NCBI RefSeq assembly: GCF_026241335.1
Contig: NZ_JAPHAV010000003.1
Location: 186,001-250,000, forward strand
DNA from: Ochrobactrum chromiisoli
GTDB lineage: Bacteria; Pseudomonadota; Alphaproteobacteria; Rhizobiales; Rhizobiaceae
Length of the DNA stretch: 64,000 nucleotides
Reading direction: 5' to 3'
In this document: one piece after another, positions 26,435 to 34,813 of the stretch
Layout of the letters: the number at the start of each line of letters is the position of its first letter
Numbering within the stretch: the stretch's first letter is position 1
The notes under the pieces: generated by a model
Told to the model about the DNA's origin: nothing
The model's input: the letters and a program-made list of their open reading frames with translations, nothing else
Database searches by the model: none
Translations under genes and position numbers: made by a program

Positions 26435-27925
26435 ATGTTGGAAGCACGTATCAGGAACGCATCCCTGCGTGATAAGATCATTACGGCAGAACAAGCTGCC
26501 AGCCTGATCAAAGATGGCATGATTATAGGCATGAGCGGGTTTACGCGTTCAGGTGATGCCAAGGCAGTTCCTTTAGCGATGGCGGCGCGTGCTGCAAATG
26601 ATCCATTCCAGATCACCTTGATTACCGGCGCGTCCCTTGGCCATGATGTCGATAAGGTGCTGACCGAAGCCCATGTGCTTGCGCGTCGCATGCCTTTTCA
26701 GGTGGATCGTACTTTGCGTGCCGCAATCAATCGCGGTGAAGTCATGTTCATTGATCAGCATCTCTCGGAGACGGTCGAACAATTGCGTTCGAACCAGATC
26801 GGCCCCATTGACTACGCCGTGGTCGAAGCCCTGGCGATCACTGAAAATGGCGGCATTATTCCAACGACATCCATTGGTAACTCTGCGAGCTTCGCAATTC
26901 TGGCCGATAAGGTCATTGTCGAGGTTAATCTCAATCAGCCACTGGCGCTTGAGGGATTGCACGACATCTATATTCCAACGAAGCGCCCTTCCCGCGATCC
27001 AATTCCGGTGACGGCCTGCGACAGCCGTGTTGGCCTGCCCTATATTCCGATTCCGCCTGAGAAGATCGCCGGCATTGTTATCACCCATGAGAACGACAGC
27101 GCCTCGACGGTGGAACCTGCCGATGGCGAAACCATTGCCATTGCTTCGCATCTCATCGAGTTTCTTCTCAAAGAAGTCGATGCAGGTCGCCTTGATCTGA
27201 CACTCAATCCTTTGCAGGCAGGTATTGGTACAATTGCCAATGCTGTTCTCAATGGCTTTGTGGATAGTCCGTTTCATAATCTGCGGATGTATAGTGAAGT
27301 GCTGCAAGACAGCACTTTCGATCTTTTCGATGCTGGCAAACTCGATTACGCCTCCGGCTCATCCATCACGTTAAGTCCTGCCTGTGGCGAGCGCGTGTTT
27401 AGTAATATTGACCGCTATCGCGACAAGCTGATTTTACGCCCTCAGGAAATCAGCAATCACCCGGAAGTTATTCGTCGTCTTGGCATCATCGGCATCAATA
27501 CCGCGCTTGAGTTTGACATCTACGGCAATGTGAATTCCACCCATGTCGATGGCACACATATGATGAACGGGATCGGCGGTTCCGGTGATTTTGCGCGTAA
27601 TGCCTACATTTCAATATTTGTCAGCAAGTCCGAAGCGAAGAATGGCGCCATATCGTCTATCGTGCCGATGGTCACCCATGTCGATCACACCGAGCATGAT
27701 GTCGATATTCTTGTGACAGAACAAGGGCTGGCCGATCTACGCGGGCTTGCACCACGTGAACGGGCACGGCTTATTATCAATAATTGCGCGCACCCGGATT
27801 ATCGCGACCAGCTCAATGATTATTTTGAACGTGCTTGCAACAGAGGCGGTCACACCCCTCACCTGCTTGAAGAAGCATTTAGCTGGCATGACCGGCGTAA
27901 GCAGACGGGTTCGATGCAAAAATAA
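26435..27925 (+). CDS. Acetyl-CoA hydrolase/CoA-transferase (succinyl-CoA:acetate type)
   Basis: 496 aa class I CoA-transferase. The N-terminal GMSGFTRSGDAKAVPLA and the acyl-enzyme Glu in MYSEVLQDSTFDLFDAGK (about residue 289) match the AarC/Cat1/ScpC group, which moves CoA between succinyl-CoA and acetate or propionate. Further motifs are GGSGDFARNAYISIFVS and EQGLADLRGLAPRERA. Which acid is used cannot be read off. AAGGAAGG precedes the ATG by about 8 bases. A weak terminator hairpin follows at 28000. Confidence 0.92.
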   Translation: MLEARIRNASLRDKIITAEQAASLIKDGMIIGMSGFTRSGDAKAVPLAMAARAANDPFQITLITGASLGHDVDKVLTEAHVLARRMPFQVDRTLRAAINRGEVMFIDQHLSETVEQLRSNQIGPIDYAVVEALAITENGGIIPTTSIGNSASFAILADKVIVEVNLNQPLALEGLHDIYIPTKRPSRDPIPVTACDSRVGLPYIPIPPEKIAGIVITHENDSASTVEPADGETIAIASHLIEFLLKEVDAGRLDLTLNPLQAGIGTIANAVLNGFVDSPFHNLRMYSEVLQDSTFDLFDAGKLDYASGSSITLSPACGERVFSNIDRYRDKLILRPQEISNHPEVIRRLGIIGINTALEFDIYGNVNSTHVDGTHMMNGIGGSGDFARNAYISIFVSKSEAKNGAISSIVPMVTHVDHTEHDVDILVTEQGLADLRGLAPRERARLIINNCAHPDYRDQLNDYFERACNRGGHTPHLLEEAFSWHDRRKQTGSMQK

Positions 27926-27999
27926 CGGCTGTGTATTTGGAGTGCCGATTTGATTGAATCAGATCGGCTTTCCTTTCATTCCGGTCGAAATCTGCTCTC

Positions 28000-28021
28000 A
28001 TCGGCGGCATAAGTCGCCGAT
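28000..28021 (+). terminator. Possible weak terminator after the CoA-transferase
   Basis: ATCGGCG (28000-28006) pairs with CGCCGAT (28015-28021), followed by TTCCTTTCG. The T-tract is interrupted, so efficiency is uncertain. Confidence 0.45.
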
Positions 28022-28227
28022 TTCCTTTCGTAAATGACTGGAACCTTATTCTGATAGGAACGTTAACCGGCATATCATCTTTGCAACAGGATGATGGAGA
28101 TTGGGGACAGTTATTGGCTCGGAAACGGGCCGCGCTTCCCATTATCATACCGCTCTGTTCGGCCTCCAGATGGAACGGTCGCCGAAAGAGTTAAGAAACA
28201 TCCGTTCCGGGAAGGGTCCGACTGCTT

Positions 28228-28389
28228 ATGTCTATCCTCATTAGCCTTCTGATAACAATTCTGGTTATCTTTCTCGTCCTTTACCTCATCAATATGCTAC
28301 CGCTTGATGGGAAAGTGAAACAGATCGCCCAGGTGATTGTCATTATTATCGGTATCGTATCGCTCTTGAAATATCTGGCAGTCTTTTAG
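28228..28389 (+). CDS. Small membrane protein, Thivi_2564-like
   Basis: 53 aa: MSILISLLITILVIFLVLYL opens the first membrane helix. A short INMLPLDGKVKQ turn separates it from a second helix that runs to LLKYLAVF at the C terminus. The hairpin of two helices with an LPLDGK-type turn resembles the Thivi_2564 family of tiny membrane proteins of unknown function. GGGAAGGG lies about 12 bases before the ATG. It is too short for usual ORF cutoffs and is easily missed. Confidence 0.7.
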   Translation: MSILISLLITILVIFLVLYLINMLPLDGKVKQIAQVIVIIIGIVSLLKYLAVF

Positions 28390-28994
28390 AGCATTCCAAG
28401 CCAAAGGGCGAAGTGGGTTTGCGTGGGATAATGGGTGAACCCAAACAGAAAGAGCACGCCCGTTGATTCAGTCAGATCGAACCGCGCCAGAGCGCGTTTC
28501 GATTTTCTTGAATCCGATATTTGCTCTAAATCATTCTATTTTAAGCATAATTTTATTGGCTTTTGTTTCGCTTCAGTCGGGTTGTGCGCCGATGTGAAAA
28601 ATTACAGCAAATGTTATTTCTTTTAAAGATTGTTGTCTCAAGACGAATCTATGAGTAAGATATTGATGATGCACTACTTTAGATTGTGTTTTTAATGGCA
28701 CACATATATAAATAATTGTATTCGTGCAGGAATGTAGCTTTTATCAAAATGTTGCACCTCCTATAAGGCCTCTGAGGGCGCGTTTCGGGCTGATTGTATC
28801 GGGGGCGTGTTCGGATTTTATTTCAGCGCGCAACTTGTCTGGTCGCAATGGGATCAGAAATTAGTCCTATGGACTGGTTTCTCAGCATCGGCGGTTGGCG
28901 TTTCGGGGCTGTGCACTAACGATCTAGTCTGTTCATACAGGGTTCAGCAACAGACACCTAAAATATCTTCATAGGGTTGGGGGATTTCATAGAT
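28390..28994. other. Gene-poor region upstream of the diguanylate cyclase gene
   Basis: About 600 bp without a convincing gene. The left part (28390-28510) has sequence of the kind seen in dispersed rhizobial intergenic elements: GAGCATTCC, GCGCCAGAGCGCGTTTCG and an AT-rich tail. The part from 28640 to 28740 is AT-rich. Between 28790 and 28920 the sequence has gene-like composition but no long frame. Confidence 0.5.
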
Positions 28995-29783
28995 ATGAAG
29001 ACGGTTTTATGGAAGGCAGCGTTCATAACGTTGTGTGTCGTTCTGTTTTCCTTAGCAACCAGCTTTGTTGTCGGATTCTTTTTCGGTTCACTGCCGGGAC
29101 GGGCAGCTATCAGCCTGAGTGCAGGCATTCCGATAGTTACCGCCTTCCCTTCGCTTGTTTATATTTTCTATCATTATAGCAAACTTCAGGATGCCTATGC
29201 GCAGCTTGAAAAAGCGCATACCGAATTGCAGGCGCGCTCGCGCGTTGATCATATGACTGGATTGCTCAACCGCGAAGCACTGTTCGACGCTATGAAAATC
29301 AGCCGCTCGCGCATTGAAAATGGAACTTTGCTTGTCATCGATGCCGATCATTTTAAAGCAATCAATGATACATTCGGGCATAGTGTGGGTGATCGTGCAC
29401 TCAAGCTGATTGCATTTGCGCTTCAAAATGTGACGCGCAAGGGTGATCTTGTCGGGCGTATTGGTGGCGAGGAGTTTTGCGTTTTTCTTCCCGGGGCTAC
29501 GGGAGAAACAGGTATGCGCGTTGCGCAGAGAATACGTTCAGAGGTGGAAAACACACCGTTCCATGCCACCGAATATCAGATATACCCGCTGACAATCAGT
29601 ATCGGTGTGGCATCTGCGCCAAAGAATGAATCCAATTCTCAGGTGTTGAGCCGGGCTGACCGTTGCCTTTATATGGCCAAGCAGCGCGGTCGAAATTGCG
29701 TGGTGTTTGATGAAGAAAGCGGACGTATTACAAGCGCGTCTGTCGTTTCAATCACCAACGGACGCGAAGTCGCGCGGGGCTAA
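28995..29783 (+). CDS. Membrane-anchored GGDEF diguanylate cyclase
   Basis: 262 aa from the ATG; a TTG 18 bases upstream is also in frame. Two hydrophobic helices (about residues 7-30 and 40-60) are joined by a short loop. A coiled segment AQLEKAHTELQARSR follows, then a GGDEF domain from DHMTGLLNREAL. The active site is intact as GRIGGEEFCVFL, and RKGD ahead of it forms the product-inhibition I-site (RxxD five residues before GGEEF). It should make cyclic di-GMP at the inner membrane. No sensory domain beyond the membrane part is seen. Confidence 0.9.
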   Translation: MKTVLWKAAFITLCVVLFSLATSFVVGFFFGSLPGRAAISLSAGIPIVTAFPSLVYIFYHYSKLQDAYAQLEKAHTELQARSRVDHMTGLLNREALFDAMKISRSRIENGTLLVIDADHFKAINDTFGHSVGDRALKLIAFALQNVTRKGDLVGRIGGEEFCVFLPGATGETGMRVAQRIRSEVENTPFHATEYQIYPLTISIGVASAPKNESNSQVLSRADRCLYMAKQRGRNCVVFDEESGRITSASVVSITNGREVARG

Positions 29784-29785
29784 CC

Positions 29786-30310
29786 TTATTCCCACGCTAT
29801 CACTTCTTCTTCCGACCAGCCGACAGGCACAAATCCCATTCTCTGGTAAAGCTGCAACGCGCGTGGACTGTCGAGCGTGTTGGTGTGAATTGAAATTTTT
29901 TGCGGCTCATGTGACCACGCCGTGGAAATCGCTTCATTGAGAAAGAATTTTCCCAGTCCCCGCCCCTGATAATCCGGCATGAGGCCAAAGTAGAGAATTT
30001 CAGCCGTTTCGGGTAAGGCAGCGAGATTGATCTCCAAAAGACCGGCCGGATTGCCATCGACATAGAGAACGTGAATTTCGGTGGTTTCGGCGTGAATTGC
30101 TTCGGCCACTTCTGCATCATTTTGCACGCGTCGCATCATCCAATGATGCTGACGCCCGATTTGTTCATAAAGGTAGCGATAGAAATGCACGGGCATTTCG
30201 GTCGATCGCATGATGGCAAGGCGCACACCAGATGGCACCGGAACAGACAGTGACGACCGTGCCGTCATTTCCAGATGGGTTACTCTGGCGGTAAGCTTTT
30301 TTTGTGGCAT
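29786..30310 (-). CDS. GNAT-family N-acetyltransferase
   Basis: 174 aa. The acetyl-CoA loop PDYQGRGLGKFFLNEAI (about residue 108) and the preceding AEILYFGLMPDY beta strand are typical GNAT. The substrate is unknown. It is the last gene of a tight minus-strand group with one base between its start and the stop of the sulfurtransferase gene, so it is surely co-translated with it. Convergent with the GGDEF gene, 2 bp apart. Confidence 0.87.
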   Translation of the reverse strand: MPQKKLTARVTHLEMTARSSLSVPVPSGVRLAIMRSTEMPVHFYRYLYEQIGRQHHWMMRRVQNDAEVAEAIHAETTEIHVLYVDGNPAGLLEINLAALPETAEILYFGLMPDYQGRGLGKFFLNEAISTAWSHEPQKISIHTNTLDSPRALQLYQRMGFVPVGWSEEEVIAWE

Positions 30311-30311
30311 T

Positions 30312-31166
30312 TTATTCTGCTTCGCCGGTCACGACAGGCGTATCCTGCCTGCTGCCCCACTCGCTCCAGGATCCATCATAAAGCCGATTGTCTTCATGGC
30401 CAAGCGAGGTCAGCGCGAGGGTGATGACCGCAGCCGTCACGCCGGAGCCGCAGCTTGTAATAACAGGTTTGTTGAGGTCGACACCGGCACTGCGAAAAAT
30501 TTCGCGAAGGCTGTCGAGGCTCTTGAGTTGACCGTTTTCAGACAACGATCCAACGGGAACGTTGCGTGCGCCCGGCATATGACCGGAGCGCATCCCTTCC
30601 CGCGGCTCTGCATCGCGGCCCGTGAAACGGCCAGCCGCCCGCGCATCGGCGATCTGAGAGCTGCGTTCATCGACGATTTTGCTCATTTCTGCAAAATCAA
30701 CGACCTTGGCCGCATCGAATGAAGGCGTGAAAACTGTTGCAGCGATTTTTGTCACTTCATCGGTGACGGGGAAGTTTGCTGCTTTCCAGCCATCAAAACC
30801 GCCATCGAGAACCAGAACGTTCTTCACGCCCATCACGCGGAACATCCACCAGACGCGCGGTGCGGAGAACATGCCGGGACCGTCATAAACAACAATGGTT
30901 TCATCTGCCGTGATGCCCATTGCACCGACATGGCGCGCAAAAAGCTCTGGTGAGGGCAAGGTATGGGGAAGGCCTGAATCCTTGTCGGCAATCACGTCCT
31001 GATCGAAGAAGACGGCACCCGGAATGTGCGCTGCATCATATTCATCGCGTCCGTTACGACCGGCTGCGGGCAAATACCACGATGCATCCACGATTGCGAG
31101 GCCCGGCTCGCCCAGTCGGGCTTTCAGATCATCGCGGGAAATAACAAATGCGCTTTTGTCGGACAT
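30312..31166 (-). CDS. sseA: 3-mercaptopyruvate/thiosulfate sulfurtransferase (tandem rhodanese)
   Basis: 284 aa from the ATG after CAGGAG; the longer TTG start at 31187 is less likely. Two rhodanese domains: an inactive N-terminal one with AHIPGAVFFDQD and VVYDGPG, and a catalytic C-terminal one with SGHMPGARNVPVGSL and active-site loop SCGSGVTA (about residue 232). CGSGVTA is typical of mercaptopyruvate sulfurtransferase. It transfers sulfur from a cysteine-derived donor, which fits the upstream cysteine synthase-like gene in the same operon. Confidence 0.92.
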   Translation of the reverse strand: MSDKSAFVISRDDLKARLGEPGLAIVDASWYLPAAGRNGRDEYDAAHIPGAVFFDQDVIADKDSGLPHTLPSPELFARHVGAMGITADETIVVYDGPGMFSAPRVWWMFRVMGVKNVLVLDGGFDGWKAANFPVTDEVTKIAATVFTPSFDAAKVVDFAEMSKIVDERSSQIADARAAGRFTGRDAEPREGMRSGHMPGARNVPVGSLSENGQLKSLDSLREIFRSAGVDLNKPVITSCGSGVTAAVITLALTSLGHEDNRLYDGSWSEWGSRQDTPVVTGEAE

Positions 31167-31183
31167 GATTGCTCCTGAAATTC

Positions 31184-31927
31184 TCAAGCTTGCGGTGCAT
31201 TGCCAAATCGAATGCGGAAGCGGCGGTTTTCCTTGCCCTTCTTTTCGATCTTGCCGATGTGGATTTCACCCACTTCCTGTGTTTGAGAAACGTGTGTGCC
31301 GCCGCAAGGTTGCGAATCCACCGAACCATTTTCGCCGATAACCACCAGACGCAAATGTCCCGTGCCAACAGGCGGACGTACATTCTTTGATTTCACAATA
31401 TCAGGATTGGCCAGAAATTCCTCGTCGGTAATCCAGCGCAGCGTAACGGGATCATTGGCTTTGACCATTTCCATGAGTTTTTCTGTCACCAGTTCCTTGG
31501 TATAGCTCGCATCTGGCAAATCGAAATCGACACGGCTTTCCTCTTCACCAACTGCGGCACCGGTAATTGGAAACGGACATGCGACAGAAAGAAGATGGCA
31601 GGCCGTATGCATACGCATCAGCTTGTAGCGGCGCTCCCAATTGAGTTGCAGAACCAGCTTCTCGCCAATTTCGGGCACCGCCTGCCCTTCGACTGGCACA
31701 TGGATGATTTCATTTTTGCTTTCGCCGGTCACAGTTGCAGCAATTTCAATGCGCGAGCCATCGGCACGTTCAAAATAGCCCGTATCTCCCGGCTGTCCGC
31801 CGGACGTGGCATAAAAATTTGTCTGATCAAGAATGATGCCGCCGGACTCTGTCAGGGCAAGGACCGAACCCTCCGCGCTTTTAAGATATGCATCTTCGCG
31901 GAACAGTGCTTCAGTCTCGTATGCCAT
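31184..31927 (-). CDS. AlaX-type alanyl-tRNA editing protein
   Basis: 247 aa free-standing homologue of the AlaRS editing domain. It hydrolyses mischarged Ser- or Gly-tRNA-Ala. Zinc ligands are HTACH (HxxxH, about residue 107) and QPCGGTHV (CxxxH, about residue 205). The N-terminal glycine-rich LDQTNFYATSGGQPGDTGYF block marks the type II, about 240 aa, subgroup. Its start lies 2 bp after the cysteine synthase stop and its stop nearly touches the sulfurtransferase, so all are in one operon. Confidence 0.92.
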   Translation of the reverse strand: MAYETEALFREDAYLKSAEGSVLALTESGGIILDQTNFYATSGGQPGDTGYFERADGSRIEIAATVTGESKNEIIHVPVEGQAVPEIGEKLVLQLNWERRYKLMRMHTACHLLSVACPFPITGAAVGEEESRVDFDLPDASYTKELVTEKLMEMVKANDPVTLRWITDEEFLANPDIVKSKNVRPPVGTGHLRLVVIGENGSVDSQPCGGTHVSQTQEVGEIHIGKIEKKGKENRRFRIRFGNAPQA

Positions 31928-31929
31928 GA

Positions 31930-32958
31930 TTATCCCTCGTATGGTATTTCAATCTCGGTTTTTGTTTCAAGCCAGCCCGGCACGGGCAAGTCTTTTCCCC
32001 GCAGGAAAGCCGGATTGAACAGCTTGGACTGGTAACGATTACCATAGTCGCAAAGCACCGTCACGATTGTGTGGCCCGGACCGAGGTCTTTTGCAAGGCG
32101 GATTGCACCGGCAATATTAATACCCGATGAGCCACCGAGGCAAAGCCCTTCCTCTTGCACCAGATCAAACAGAATATCGAGTGCGTCGGCATCGCCAATG
32201 CGATAGGAAAAATCAGGCGTAAAACCTTCGAGATTGGCCGTAATACGCCCCTGCCCGATGCCTTCGGTGATGGAATCGCCTTCCGATTTCAGTTCGCCCG
32301 TCGTGTAAAAGGAATAAAGGGCTGCGCCATAGGGATCAGCGAGAGCGATCTTGATATTCGCATTCTTGTCCTTGAGGCCAAAGGCCGTGCCTGCGAGTGT
32401 GCCACCCGAACCGACAGCCGAGACAAAACCATCGACCTTGCCATTGGTATCACGCCAGATTTCCTGTGCTGTGGTTTCAATATGTGCGTTGCGATTGGCC
32501 ACATTATCGAATTGATTGGCCCAGATAGCACCATTGGGTTCGGTTTTGGCGAGTTGTTCAGCCAGGCGGCCCGACAAACGCACATAATTGTTCGGATTGC
32601 GATAGGGTGCTGCTGGAACTTCAATCAGTTCCGCACCCAGCAGACGCAAGGCATCCTTCTTTTCCTGGCTTTGCGTTTCAGGAATAACGATTACAGTGCG
32701 ATAGCCAAGCGCCTTGGCAACAAAGGTGAGGCCGATGCCGGTGTTTCCTGCCGTGCCTTCAACAATAACGCCACCGGGCTTGAGAAGTCCGCGTTTTTCG
32801 GCATCACGGATAATATAGAGCGCTGCGCGATCCTTGACCGACTGACCGGGATTGAGAAATTCAGCCTTGCCATAGATTTCGCAACCAGTGATTTCAGAAG
32901 CCTTTTTCAAGCGGATGAGTGGTGTATTGCCGATAGCATCGAGTGCTGAATTGAGCAT
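31930..32958 (-). CDS. PLP-dependent cysteine synthase-family enzyme
   Basis: 342 aa, slightly longer than E. coli CysK. Motifs: IGNTPLIRLKKASEITG at the N terminus, the PLP lysine in NPGQSVKDRAALYII (about residue 42), TAGNTGIGLTFVAKALGY (phosphate and substrate loop, about residue 72) and GSGGTLAGT (about residue 180). CysK makes cysteine from O-acetylserine and sulfide. The longer Cds1-like branch can instead release sulfide from cysteine, and the present one could be either. It leads a four-gene operon with AlaX, a mercaptopyruvate sulfurtransferase and a GNAT protein. Confidence 0.9.
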   Translation of the reverse strand: MLNSALDAIGNTPLIRLKKASEITGCEIYGKAEFLNPGQSVKDRAALYIIRDAEKRGLLKPGGVIVEGTAGNTGIGLTFVAKALGYRTVIVIPETQSQEKKDALRLLGAELIEVPAAPYRNPNNYVRLSGRLAEQLAKTEPNGAIWANQFDNVANRNAHIETTAQEIWRDTNGKVDGFVSAVGSGGTLAGTAFGLKDKNANIKIALADPYGAALYSFYTTGELKSEGDSITEGIGQGRITANLEGFTPDFSYRIGDADALDILFDLVQEEGLCLGGSSGINIAGAIRLAKDLGPGHTIVTVLCDYGNRYQSKLFNPAFLRGKDLPVPGWLETKTEIEIPYEG

Positions 32959-33076
32959 GGCTTCCGTTCCTTCTGGTTGAGAGGAAACTACGGGGAAGCA
33001 TGACGTTCTTCAAGCAACCGGGGAATAATTTTCCAGGTGAAATTGCAATGACGAACTCAACAATCCAGCTAAAACG

Positions 33077-33104
33077 AAAAAACCGCCCCGTTAAGGGCGG
33101 CTTT
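33077..33104 (-). terminator. Terminator after the DEAD-box helicase gene
   Basis: On the minus strand the stem CCGCCC/GGGCGG (33100-33095 and 33088-33083) is followed by a run of T (plus-strand A-run 33077-33082). It separates the helicase from the cysteine synthase operon. Confidence 0.85.
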
Positions 33105-33124
33105 TAGAAAAACGTGTGCTGCGA

Positions 33125-34516
33125 TTAAGCAGCGCGCTGGCCGCCACCGCCGCCACCTGGACGACGCTTGCGATGGAATGGACGCTTTGGCTTTGCAGCC
33201 GCTTCGCCGTTTGCTGGCTTTGGTGCTGGCGTTGAACGATTTTCGCCAGACTTGGCCATCTTGTTGGCCGGACGACGATGCTTCTGTGGCACGCTGTGCG
33301 ATCCGGGTTTACGATCCGAACGTGGTTTGTCTTCAGCATCATCAAACTTTGGCGCCGGTGCTGGTGCGAGCTTGACGGGCGCTTCCTTGATGGTGAGCTT
33401 GCTGCGCGTGACGCGTTCAACGGCACGAAGCTTTGTATCTTCCGTTGCAGCATCATAAAGCGTGATCGATGCGCCGCTTGCGCCGTTACGGCCCGTACGG
33501 CCAATGCGGTGCACATAGGTTTCCGGCTCGTCCGGCAGGTCATAATTGACCACATGGCTAATGCCCGGAACGTCAATGCCGCGTGCGGCGATGTCGGTTG
33601 CAACCAGAATGCGCAATGTGCCATCGCGGAAGCCGTTCAGCGCGCGCTGGCGGGCGTTCTGTGATTTGTTGCCGTGGATCGCTGCAACATCGAAACCGTC
33701 ACGTTCGAGATGACGCACAACCGCATCGGCACCGTGCTTTGTACGGGTGAACACGATAACGGATTTCATGGTCTTGTCGCCCAGAAGACCGGAGAGCAGA
33801 CGACGCTTTTCCTTGGTTGGAACAGGGTGCCCAACCTGAGTTATTTCAGCCGCTGTTGTGCCCTGTGGAGCCACTTCAACGCGAACCGGATCACGCAGCA
33901 GGCTCTGTGCGAGTGCTGCGATTTCCTTTGGCATGGTTGCCGAGAAAAGTGCGGTCTGACGGTTTTTGTGCGTGCCCTTGGCAATGCGCTTCACATCATT
34001 GATGAAGCCCATATCAAGCATACGGTCAGCTTCATCGAGAACCAACCAACGGGTTTCCGAAAGATCAATGCAGTTCTCACGCACCAGGTCAGTCAGACGG
34101 CCAGGTGTTGCGATGAGAACATCAACGCCGCCCTGCATGCGCTTGATCTGGCTCAGGCGCGATACGCCGCCGAGAACGAGCGCAGTCGAAATATGCGCCT
34201 GCTTGGCAACGGTACGGATCGTTTCTTCGATCTGCACGGCCAGTTCGCGGGTTGGTGCAAGGATCAGCGCGCGTGCCGTCTTACCCTTGCGCTTGTCGCC
34301 AAGCCCAATGATTTTCTGCAGGATCGGCAGGCTGAAGGCAGCGGTCTTGCCGGAACCTGTCTGTGCGATGCCTAAAATATCGCGACCTTCCAGCTGATGC
34401 GGAATGGCCTGTGTCTGGATCGGCTTTGGCTCGGTCATACCAGCAGCTTCAACGCCTTTAAGGAGTACGCCAGTAACGCCAAGAGCGGCAAAGCCGCCAA
34501 TGTTTTCAGTAGTCAA
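33125..34516 (-). CDS. DEAD-box RNA helicase (RhlE-like)
   Basis: From a TTG start at 34516, preceded by AAAGAG with 6-base spacing, the protein has 463 aa. The frame stays open 83 codons further upstream but that part does not look like protein. All helicase motifs are present: AQTGSGKTAAFSLPIL, PTRELAVQI, ATPGRLTDL, VLDEADRMLDMGF, FSATMP, ATDIAARGIDVPG and HRIGRTGRNG. The last 90 residues are a basic Pro/Lys/Arg tail ending in a Gly run, which may bind RNA. Such helicases unwind structured mRNA or rRNA, often in the cold. A long structured leader precedes it. Confidence 0.93.
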   Translation of the reverse strand: MTTENIGGFAALGVTGVLLKGVEAAGMTEPKPIQTQAIPHQLEGRDILGIAQTGSGKTAAFSLPILQKIIGLGDKRKGKTARALILAPTRELAVQIEETIRTVAKQAHISTALVLGGVSRLSQIKRMQGGVDVLIATPGRLTDLVRENCIDLSETRWLVLDEADRMLDMGFINDVKRIAKGTHKNRQTALFSATMPKEIAALAQSLLRDPVRVEVAPQGTTAAEITQVGHPVPTKEKRRLLSGLLGDKTMKSVIVFTRTKHGADAVVRHLERDGFDVAAIHGNKSQNARQRALNGFRDGTLRILVATDIAARGIDVPGISHVVNYDLPDEPETYVHRIGRTGRNGASGASITLYDAATEDTKLRAVERVTRSKLTIKEAPVKLAPAPAPKFDDAEDKPRSDRKPGSHSVPQKHRRPANKMAKSGENRSTPAPKPANGEAAAKPKRPFHRKRRPGGGGGGQRAA

Positions 34517-34813
34517 TTTAAACTCTTTCGGCGGCACCGCAAAATTGCAGTCCGCTTTAAAACTTCGGACAAGCGCAACTTGCCGAAAAATAGCTTTGTG
34601 ATGATACGACGGGACGCCGGAAACATCCGGTCGACTTGCGCTGCCGTGCCCGAAACCAGTCGGGTCTCCCCTGCTCTCAGACCATTCTGACTGCAAGAGG
34701 CGAGACGCAACAAGTCCGATTCCGGGAAGGCTGAAACAGTTCAGCCCATGCGCCTGAGCAGGCATATGGGGCGTTTTACCCCAAAAAGCAAATGATTTTT
34801 ATTTAATGCTTTG
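34517..34813 (-). promoter_or_regulatory. Long structured 5' leader of the DEAD-box helicase gene
   Basis: About 297 bp between ilvA and the helicase start. On the minus strand it contains three consecutive hairpins: GGGG/CCCC at about 34769-34782, GCCT/AGGC at about 34752-34763 and GGCTGAA/TTCAGCC at 34729-34746. Then about 210 nt run to the TTG. A leader of this size before a DEAD-box helicase suggests post-transcriptional control such as cold-responsive RNA structure, but no known class is matched. One hairpin may also end the ilvA transcript. Confidence 0.45.

Noticed and set aside
34517-34765. N-terminal extension of the DEAD-box helicase frame
   Set aside because: No helicase-like sequence and a proper ribosome site exists at the TTG of 34516; the stretch forms hairpins instead.
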